The position numbers were made by a program, and so were the translations under genes. 64,000 nucleotides of DNA from Salinimicrobium sp963739625 (GTDB lineage Bacteria; Bacteroidota; Bacteroidia; Flavobacteriales; Flavobacteriaceae), in assembly GCA_963739625.1 (NCBI GenBank), contig CAVUAU010000011.1:434001-498000 (forward strand), written 5' to 3'. The notes below the pieces were generated by a model that worked only from the letters and a program-made list of their open reading frames with translations, did not search any database and was not told the DNA's origin. Numbering within the stretch: the stretch's first letter is position 1; the number at the start of each line of letters is the position of its first letter. Shown here one piece after another: positions 57,636-64,000 of this stretch.

Positions 57636-59042
57636 CTACCTTGTTTTATGTTCCTTGATAAGCAGATCCCGTTCCTGTTTCAGCTTTTCACTGATCCCAA
57701 CCTTGTAGATGTGCGGATTAAAAAAGCGTTTGTACTCCTGGGGAAGTTTTTCCAGCCTTTTTTTACTGAAGGCCGCAATTTCTTCTATTGAAGATTTTAC
57801 ATCAAAAATTTCTCCATTTTCCATCACTTTTTTCAGAAGTGGTTCTTTTTCCAGTGCGCCAATATTCAGATGCTTGAGCGGGTCGAACGGGTGAAACATC
57901 ATTTCGGGATTTTCTTCATCGGCCAGAGTCACTACATCGGCCCCGGAGAAGTTTCCGTTAGAGTCGAGCATCCTATACACCTGTTTTTTGTGCGGAAGTG
58001 TAACCTTTGCAATAGTTTCAGAAAGTTTGATTCGGGGTTTGCCTCTAAAAAAGGAAAGTTTATAAACTCCGTCAAGAGCGGCATCAGGTTTTCCAGTCAC
58101 CAGGCTGGTCCCAACTCCAAAGACGTCAATAGGCGCGTTTTGATCGAGCAAACTTTTGATGAGATGCTCATCGAGTTGATTGGAAACAGCAATCTTCACT
58201 TCATGCAAGCCGGCTTCATCCAACATTTCTCTTGACTTTATAGAAAGATAGGCAAGGTCACCGCTGTCCAGTCTTATGCCCTTCAATTTTTCATTTCGCT
58301 GCGCCATCTCTTTTCCTACTTTAATGGCGTTGGGTACTCCGCTCTTGAGGGTGTCATAGGTATCTACGAGTAGGACAGTATTGTTAGGATGGGACTGCGC
58401 AAAATCTCTGAAAGCCGTTAGCTCGTCATCATAGCTTTGTATAAACGAGTGAGCCATGGTTCCCGAAACCGGGAAATCAAAATCCCTGCCCGCCCGGGTA
58501 TTGCTGGTGGCTTCAAAACCACCTATAAAAGCAGCCCGGCTGGCATGGTATCCACCCATTCCCTGCGCTCTTCTTAAACCGAAGTCTATCAATCTTTTTC
58601 CTTTAGCCTGTACATACATGCGGCTGGCCTTAGTGGCGATGAGGGTTTCAAAGTTGAGGAAATTGAGCAACACAGTCTCGATGAGCTGTGCCTCAACTAT
58701 ATTAGCCTCTACCCGTACCACAGGTGCACCGGGAAAAACAACTTCTCCTTCGGTACAGCTATAGATCTTTCCTGTAAACCGGAAATTTTTCAGGTATTCC
58801 AGGTAATCTTGGTCCAGGTTGAGCGTCTTTAGAAAATCGAGATCCTGTTGTGAAAACCTAAAATTTTGAAGGATTTCCAAAAGGTTTTCCAGGCCGGCGA
58901 AGATCGCATAACCACCCTCAAAAGGAAGTTTGCGAAAAAAATAGTCAAAGACGGCTATATCTTTGGCGTGGCCTTGTTGAAAATACACCTGGCCCATGGT
59001 GATTTGATATTGATCTGTATAAGTTCCTGTAATGTCTAACAT
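57636..59042 (-). CDS. pncB: Nicotinate phosphoribosyltransferase
   Basis: This 468-residue enzyme reads YTDQYQITMGQVYFQQG at the start, FGLRRAQGMGGYHASRAAFIGGF, VDTYDTLKSG and IRLDSGDLAYLS, typical of PncB. It joins nicotinate to PRPP to make NaMN. Only 3 bases separate its stop from pncA reading on the same strand, so the two are probably one operon. Confidence 0.95.
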   Translation of the reverse strand: MLDITGTYTDQYQITMGQVYFQQGHAKDIAVFDYFFRKLPFEGGYAIFAGLENLLEILQNFRFSQQDLDFLKTLNLDQDYLEYLKNFRFTGKIYSCTEGEVVFPGAPVVRVEANIVEAQLIETVLLNFLNFETLIATKASRMYVQAKGKRLIDFGLRRAQGMGGYHASRAAFIGGFEATSNTRAGRDFDFPVSGTMAHSFIQSYDDELTAFRDFAQSHPNNTVLLVDTYDTLKSGVPNAIKVGKEMAQRNEKLKGIRLDSGDLAYLSIKSREMLDEAGLHEVKIAVSNQLDEHLIKSLLDQNAPIDVFGVGTSLVTGKPDAALDGVYKLSFFRGKPRIKLSETIAKVTLPHKKQVYRMLDSNGNFSGADVVTLADEENPEMMFHPFDPLKHLNIGALEKEPLLKKVMENGEIFDVKSSIEEIAAFSKKRLEKLPQEYKRFFNPHIYKVGISEKLKQERDLLIKEHKTR

Positions 59043-59072
59043 GTGATTCTTTATGATTCCTCGAAAAAGGTA

Positions 59073-59978
59073 TTATTTCTTCAAGTCTTCTTCGGCACGG
59101 TCAAGGTATTCGTCCTGGGAGTGCCAGTCGAGGCGGTATGAAATTCCCGCAGCCACCTGCCAACGAGAGGGAGTATCTTTAAAATTTAGAAGCCCTGAAA
59201 TATCTGCCTGGAAATTCCTGGAGAATAAATAAGCCATTCCTGCGCGGGCTATTTCGTCGCTATATATGTCGCTGATAATCTCCTGAAACTCTCCAAAAAG
59301 AGCAAATTTGGTGTTTAATGAGTGTGTAAAGGTTATAATTCCTGAGTAGGTGGGGTAGTCCTGCCCGATTTTGTCGGCAATAAGGTTAATAACCAGCACA
59401 GAAGGTCCCCAGTTGTTTTGAGTAATAATGGCGGCACGGGGAGAGAATTTTGCCTCTCCTTCGTATAAATAAGGATTGTCCCCAAATGCGAAATTTGCCC
59501 CGGCATACAGGGAGACTGCAGGAATAAGCGTGTTCCAGTCGAACCTGTGATTGGCTTTCCAGCTGTAAAGATTTGGTTTCCTTTCTTTCCCGTTCTTGTA
59601 AGGATCGTAAACGAGGTATTTTACTCCCAGAGCATTGGTTTCAAAGTTCCTGAGCTCATAGCTGTTTGTACTACCGCCCACCTGGTAGCTGGTCTTTTGA
59701 TCCAGAAAGGAGCCCATCAGGTTTATTTCCAGTTGTTCAAATAAAAAACCATACCTAATGGCATAGTCTATGCCCCAGACATCTGTATTGGTTTGCAGTA
59801 GGTTATGCTCCTCCTTTCCAAATTTCCCACCGGCTTCAAATTGCAAAACGCCGGTGCCAACAGAAAAAGCACCCTGGGAATTTCCCGGTCGGTTGGAATT
59901 GAGCGTCTCTGTATATTGTGCGGAGGCAATAAAACTTCCGAAGAGAAAAAAGATCAGGAAAGGCGTGATAATCCTCAT
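59073..59978 (-). CDS. Outer membrane transporter-like protein (Phenol_MetA_deg family)
   Basis: This 301-residue protein has a signal peptide (IITPFLIFFLFGSFIASAQ) and a beta-barrel pattern starting ETLNSNRPGNSQGAFSVGTGVLQFEAGG, as in the MetA-pathway phenol-degradation transporter family. Substrate is unknown. It lies upstream of pncB on the same strand, 30 bases apart, but a functional link is not evident. Confidence 0.8.
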   Translation of the reverse strand: MRIITPFLIFFLFGSFIASAQYTETLNSNRPGNSQGAFSVGTGVLQFEAGGKFGKEEHNLLQTNTDVWGIDYAIRYGFLFEQLEINLMGSFLDQKTSYQVGGSTNSYELRNFETNALGVKYLVYDPYKNGKERKPNLYSWKANHRFDWNTLIPAVSLYAGANFAFGDNPYLYEGEAKFSPRAAIITQNNWGPSVLVINLIADKIGQDYPTYSGIITFTHSLNTKFALFGEFQEIISDIYSDEIARAGMAYLFSRNFQADISGLLNFKDTPSRWQVAAGISYRLDWHSQDEYLDRAEEDLKK

Positions 59979-60083
59979 ATTTGGGCTGCTTGGTTCAAAT
60001 CAAATATAGAGATTTTATCATTTTTTTCGGGCGTTGGAGTGGTTTTCTTTGGGCAGAATAGTAATTTTACAAAAACTTTAATA

Positions 60084-60359
60084 ATGCATGAAGCTTCACT
60101 TTCCGGAGCAATAAGAGTGGTGTTGATCATCCTTCTTATCTACTTCGGATTAAAACTTATTTTCCGATGGTTTGGCCCTATGATCCTTAAGTGGATGCTG
60201 CGAAGAGTGGGAAAAAAGTTCGGACAGAATTTCGGTAATTTTGATCCTAATCCTCAAAAAGAAAAAGAAGGTAAAGTAACAATAGATAAAAAGCCTAAAA
60301 CTTCCGGTAAATCCAACAATGATGTGGGAGAATACATCGATTATGAAGAAATTGACTAA
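60084..60359 (+). CDS. DUF4834 family membrane protein
   Basis: This 91-residue protein starts at 60084 (MHEASLSGAIRVVLIILLIYFG), with one membrane segment (about 9-29), a basic region and a charged tail ending GEYIDYEEID. The family is confined to Bacteroidota and has no known function. It precedes yfhO by 25 bases. Confidence 0.83.
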   Translation: MHEASLSGAIRVVLIILLIYFGLKLIFRWFGPMILKWMLRRVGKKFGQNFGNFDPNPQKEKEGKVTIDKKPKTSGKSNNDVGEYIDYEEID

Positions 60360-60384
60360 TTTTCCGGTCTAAATTCCAGCTTTT

Positions 60385-62805
60385 ATGACGGCTACTTTGA
60401 AGAAGTTCCTTCCGCACCTCTTTGTTTTCTTTGCTTTTATTGTTGTTTCCCTGGCCTATTTTTATCCTGTTTTGCAGGGAAAGGAGATCTTCCAGAGTGA
60501 TATCGCCCAGTATATTGGGATGGCGCGGGAACAAAACGACTTCAGGGAGCAAACAGGGGAGGAGCCCTACTGGACCGATGCTGCTTTTGGTGGCATGCCG
60601 ACCTACCAGCTGGGTGCGAATTATCCGCATAACTACATCAAGGAACTGGACCGGGCACTGAGATTTTTACCCCGTCCTGCCGATTATCTTTTTCTTTACT
60701 TCATTGGTCTTTACATTCTTTTGCTGGTGCTTAAGGTCGATTACCGGCTGGGTCTGCTGGGAGCACTGGCTTTTGGCTTTTCAACCTATCTCATCATCAT
60801 TCTCGGCGTGGGCCACAACGCGAAAGCCCATGCCATTGCCTATATGCCGTGGGTACTCGGCGGGATCATCCTCTGTTTTCAAAGAAAATATATTCGGGGT
60901 TTTCTTCTTTTAGCCTTCGGAATGGCGCTGGAGATAAGTGCGAACCACTTCCAGATGACCTTTTATCTCCTGCTGCTGGTGATCGTGCTGGGGCTGGTGT
61001 ATCTATACGAAGCGTTTAAAAATAAAACCTTACCTGATTATTTTAAAGCCCTGGGCGTGATGCTCATCGCAGTGGTTTTGGCAATAGGTACCAACGCCAC
61101 CAATCTCATGGCGACAAAACAGTATGCCGATTTTAGTACCCGCGGCGATACGGGCCTTACAATTACTCCCGAAGGTACGCCCGACAAAGCAGAGGGGCTA
61201 GATTACAGCTATATCACCGAGTATAGCTACGGAATACTTGAAAGTTTTAACCTCTTCATTCCGCGGTTTATGGGCGGTTCCAGCGCAGAGAACGTGGGGA
61301 CCAATTCCAGTACCTACAATGCTTTGATTAAAATGGGCGCTCCGCCGGTGCAGGCAAAACAGTTTGCCGAATCTGCGCCTACTTATTGGGGAGACCAGCC
61401 TTACGTTGGGGCCCCGGCCTATATTGGCGCCACGGTTATTTTCCTTTTCGTGCTGGCTCTGTTTTTGGTGCACGGCAGGCTAAAATGGTGGCTTGTTGGA
61501 GGTGCGATTTTGTCGCTGCTATTGTCCTGGGGAAAGAATTTCGGGCTGTTTACCGACTTCTTTATCGACTTCGTGCCCATGTACAACAAATTCAGGGCGG
61601 TGTCATCGATACAGGTGATCCTGGAGCTGTGCGTGCCGGTGCTGGCAATAATCGGGCTGTCAAGATTCTTCTATCCTGAGGTCTCCAAAGAGCAAAAAAT
61701 GCATGCCCTTAAATGGAGCGTGATCATCACCGGCGGACTTGCACTGGTCTTCTGGCTGTTCAAGTCGGTTTTATTCAATTTTTCGGGTCCTAATGACTCT
61801 GCCTACATTCAGCAGATCGGGATAGATTTTGTGCGCGCAGTAAAGGAGGACAGAAAAGCCATTTTTGGAACCGATGCTTTACGCAGCCTCATTTTCGTAA
61901 TCCTGACTGCAGCGGCACTATGGCTGGTACTTTCTGAAAAAGTGAAAAATAATACTGCCTTTGTTTTCCTCGGAATTTTGATAGTGCTGGATCTTGTGCT
62001 GGTAGATAAGAGATATGTAAATGCTGAAGATTTCGTGAATTCGAGCCAAATAAATCAGCCTTTTGAAGCCAATTCGGCAGATAAAGAGATCATGAAAGAC
62101 AAAACACATTACCGGGTGTTTGACCTTTCCGGAAGCCCTTTCAATACTGCGAGAACTTCTTATTTCCACAATTCCATTGGCGGCTATCACGCGGCCAAAC
62201 CAGGCAGAATGCAGGAGCTGTATGACTTTTACCTGTCAGAAAACAACTTGCAAGTTTTGAGCATGCTCAACACCAAATACTTTATTGTGCCCACCCAGGA
62301 AGGGGTGATGGCCCAGCAAAACCCCGAAACTAATGGGAATGCCTGGTTCGTGCAAAACGTGAAGCCGGTTGAGAATGCCAATGAAGAGATTCTTGCCTTA
62401 AAAGGCTTGAATACCAAGAAAACTGCAGTCATTGACAAAAAATTCGCTGAATATCTACCTTCACAAAACTTCCCTGCAGATTCCACCGCCCAGATCGAGC
62501 TTGTTTCTTATCAGCCTAATGAACTGAAGTATCGCTACAGTTCCAAAAATGAGAATCTGGCGGTGTTTTCTGAAATTTATTATCCGCACGGCTGGCAGGC
62601 ATACATCGACGGCAAAGAAGCGCCACACTTTAGGGCGAACTATGTCTTAAGGGCTATGGTCGTGCCGGCAGGGGAGCACGAGATCATCTTCAAATTTGAG
62701 CCCGAGGTGGTGAAGACGGGAAGCACTATTTCCCTTGCAAGTTCTGTCCTGCTGGGATTATTGCTGCTTGGCGGGATCTTTTACGGGTTTAAAAAGCGCG
62801 AATAG
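60385..62805 (+). CDS. YfhO family membrane protein
   Basis: This 806-residue protein has about 12-14 membrane segments. The region between 85 and 175 (LFLYFIGLYILLLVLKVDYRLGLLGALAFGFSTY, then GHNAKAHAIAYMPWV) and the soluble C-terminal domain with YSSKNENLAVFSEIYYPHGWQAYIDGKEA are diagnostic for YfhO. Family members are glycosyltransferase-C-like and help glycosylate envelope polymers. The glycosyltransferase next door starts directly after the stop. Confidence 0.9.
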   Translation: MTATLKKFLPHLFVFFAFIVVSLAYFYPVLQGKEIFQSDIAQYIGMAREQNDFREQTGEEPYWTDAAFGGMPTYQLGANYPHNYIKELDRALRFLPRPADYLFLYFIGLYILLLVLKVDYRLGLLGALAFGFSTYLIIILGVGHNAKAHAIAYMPWVLGGIILCFQRKYIRGFLLLAFGMALEISANHFQMTFYLLLLVIVLGLVYLYEAFKNKTLPDYFKALGVMLIAVVLAIGTNATNLMATKQYADFSTRGDTGLTITPEGTPDKAEGLDYSYITEYSYGILESFNLFIPRFMGGSSAENVGTNSSTYNALIKMGAPPVQAKQFAESAPTYWGDQPYVGAPAYIGATVIFLFVLALFLVHGRLKWWLVGGAILSLLLSWGKNFGLFTDFFIDFVPMYNKFRAVSSIQVILELCVPVLAIIGLSRFFYPEVSKEQKMHALKWSVIITGGLALVFWLFKSVLFNFSGPNDSAYIQQIGIDFVRAVKEDRKAIFGTDALRSLIFVILTAAALWLVLSEKVKNNTAFVFLGILIVLDLVLVDKRYVNAEDFVNSSQINQPFEANSADKEIMKDKTHYRVFDLSGSPFNTARTSYFHNSIGGYHAAKPGRMQELYDFYLSENNLQVLSMLNTKYFIVPTQEGVMAQQNPETNGNAWFVQNVKPVENANEEILALKGLNTKKTAVIDKKFAEYLPSQNFPADSTAQIELVSYQPNELKYRYSSKNENLAVFSEIYYPHGWQAYIDGKEAPHFRANYVLRAMVVPAGEHEIIFKFEPEVVKTGSTISLASSVLLGLLLLGGIFYGFKKRE

Positions 62806-64000
62806 ATGAAAAAAGCGCTCATCATCACGTATTACTGGCCACCTGCGGGAGGACCCGGTGTGCAGCGATGGCTTAAATTCGTAAAATACCTTCCGGAATT
62901 TGGCGTGGAGCCGGTGGTGTATGTGCCGAAGAATCCACATTACCCGCTGAAGGATAAATCTTTATTAGCTGAAGTTCCGCCGAATTTAATGCTGCTCAAA
63001 AATGACATTTTTGAGCCCTATGCTTTGGCAGGTTTAATCTCGAAAAAGAATACTGAAAAGATCAGCTCCGGAATTATTCCGAGGGAGGAGAAGCAGGGGC
63101 TGCTGCAAAAGATGATGCTGTTCATTCGCGGCAACTTCTTTATTCCCGATGCCAGGAAGTTCTGGATCAAACCTTCGGTAAAATTTCTGAAAGATTATCT
63201 TCAGGAGAACGAGATCGACACTCTCATCACTACCGGTCCGCCGCACAGTATGCATTTGATCGGTCTTCAGCTGAAGGAACAGCTCAACCTGAAGTGGATT
63301 GCGGATTTTCGAGATCCGTGGACGCAGATAGGCTACCATGAGAAGCTGAAGTTGCTACCTTCCGCAAGAAAAGAACACGAAAGGCTGGAGCGGGAAGTGC
63401 TGCAAAAAGCCGATCTTTTGATCACCACCAGTTTTACCACAAAAGCCGAATTTTCAGAAAAGACTGATAAGAGGATAGAAGTGATCACCAACGGCTACGA
63501 CTACGAAAAAGTGGAAAAAAAGCCGATGGATGAGAAATTCAGCCTTGCGCATATTGGGTCGTTACTTTCAGGAAGAAATCCGGAGAACCTGTGGCGAGCT
63601 CTACAGGAATTGATCTCCGAAAATGAAGATTTTGCCAAAGATTTCGAACTGAAACTGGTTGGAGCAGTGGGAGAGCCGGTTTTGGAGAGTATCGAAAAAT
63701 GCGGTTTGGGAGAGCATTTAAATTTGCAAGGCTATGTCTCTCATTCCGAAGCTTTACAACTGCAGAGAAGTGCTCAAGTATTGCTGCTCATCGAGATCGA
63801 CAGTGAGGAGACCCGCGGCATCATTCCCGGGAAACTTTTTGAGTACATGGTAAGCGGTAGGCCCATTCTGGCTGTGGGTCCCGAAAAGGCAGATATTGAA
63901 AAGCTCATCAAAACAACAAACACAGGAAAATATTTTCTGTACCCTCAAAAAGGGGAAATTAAAGACTTCTTGCTGCAAGCCTACAAGGACTTTAAAGCCG
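62806..64000 (+). CDS. Family 4 glycosyltransferase (3' end outside window)
   Basis: The frame opens at 62806, directly after the yfhO stop, and stays open to the window end (398 residues). It reads KKALIITYYWPPAGGPGVQRWLKFVKYLPE at the N-terminus, WIADFRDPWTQ, TNGYDYEKVE, AHIGSLLSGRNPENLWRAL and IPGKLFEYMVSGRPILAVG (donor-binding E in the GT4 family). It probably transfers a sugar to a cell-surface polymer. A TCAAAAATGACATTTTTGA palindrome lies in the coding region at 62996-63014. Confidence 0.9.
   Translation, partial: MKKALIITYYWPPAGGPGVQRWLKFVKYLPEFGVEPVVYVPKNPHYPLKDKSLLAEVPPNLMLLKNDIFEPYALAGLISKKNTEKISSGIIPREEKQGLLQKMMLFIRGNFFIPDARKFWIKPSVKFLKDYLQENEIDTLITTGPPHSMHLIGLQLKEQLNLKWIADFRDPWTQIGYHEKLKLLPSARKEHERLEREVLQKADLLITTSFTTKAEFSEKTDKRIEVITNGYDYEKVEKKPMDEKFSLAHIGSLLSGRNPENLWRALQELISENEDFAKDFELKLVGAVGEPVLESIEKCGLGEHLNLQGYVSHSEALQLQRSAQVLLLIEIDSEETRGIIPGKLFEYMVSGRPILAVGPEKADIEKLIKTTNTGKYFLYPQKGEIKDFLLQAYKDFKA

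Noticed and set aside
59805..60083. Long upstream extension of the DUF4834 protein
   Set aside because: It overlaps the divergent outer-membrane gene on the other strand; MHEASLSGAIRVV at 60084 is a clean start with the membrane segment in place.

Overview
The window is chromosomal DNA of a marine-type member of the Flavobacteriaceae (Bacteroidota). Evidence: a complete rrn operon whose 16S ends GGCTGGAACACCTCC; promoters of the Bacteroidota type (TTG, 19-23 bases, TAnnTTTG); gliding genes gldF/gldG; a type IX secretion sorting domain; a TonB-dependent receptor with an N-terminal carboxypeptidase-like domain; and many lineage-restricted DUF proteins (DUF4294, DUF4834, DUF4870, DUF6048, DUF6452). 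The genus cannot be fixed by eye.

Layout. 1-3.7 kb: right end of an integrated element (excisionase-like HTH, HTH plus nucleotidyltransferase pair behind a 42-bp perfect palindrome, membrane protein, tyrosine recombinase) next to mnmE. 3.8-9.1 kb: mnmE, DUF4870 protein, dnaN, then 1.6 kb of palindromic repeats. 9.1-26 kb: gldFG, monooxygenase, SAM hydrolase, phoH, purC, TonB receptor, cbpA/cbpM, acs, topoisomerase IB, M42 peptidase, DUF4294 protein, LRR lipoprotein. 26-33 kb: four tandem promoters and the rrn operon (16S, tRNA-Ile, tRNA-Ala, 23S, 5S), followed by an IS remnant. 34.6-50.6 kb: lipoprotein, LytTR two-component pair, DUF4268/ZIP/methyltransferase operon, rlmL, rlmD with DUF6452/DUF6048, rocD, small membrane proteins, T9SS cargo, Smr protein, cysteine desulfurase. 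50.6-52.2 kb: a tandem array of about 0.5-kb repeats. 52.2-64 kb: M23 peptidase, coiled-coil protein-zapA-6S RNA-rny, pncA/pncB, outer-membrane protein, DUF4834, YfhO and a glycosyltransferase cut by the window edge.

How genes work together: rlmL, rlmD, rny and mnmE serve RNA modification and turnover; pncA and pncB are adjacent steps of NAD salvage; GldF/GldG are parts of the gliding ABC transporter; CbpA/CbpM form a co-chaperone and its modulator; the LytTR regulator and its kinase are directly adjacent.

A caution for any user: eight conserved coding frames (mnmE, acs, the IS transposase, rlmL, rlmD, the T9SS protein, the Smr protein, pncA) are broken, and all nine breaks are net +1 insertions. 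This one-sided pattern looks more like uncorrected sequencing insertions than gene decay, so these genes are probably intact in the organism.

The most interesting uncharacterised elements are the HTH/nucleotidyltransferase pair with its palindromic operator, a family of evenly spaced three-hairpin repeats (six copies), a recurrent palindrome TCAAAAATGNCATTTTTGA, a 23-bp dyad upstream of the LytTR regulator, and a 6S-type RNA between zapA and rny.
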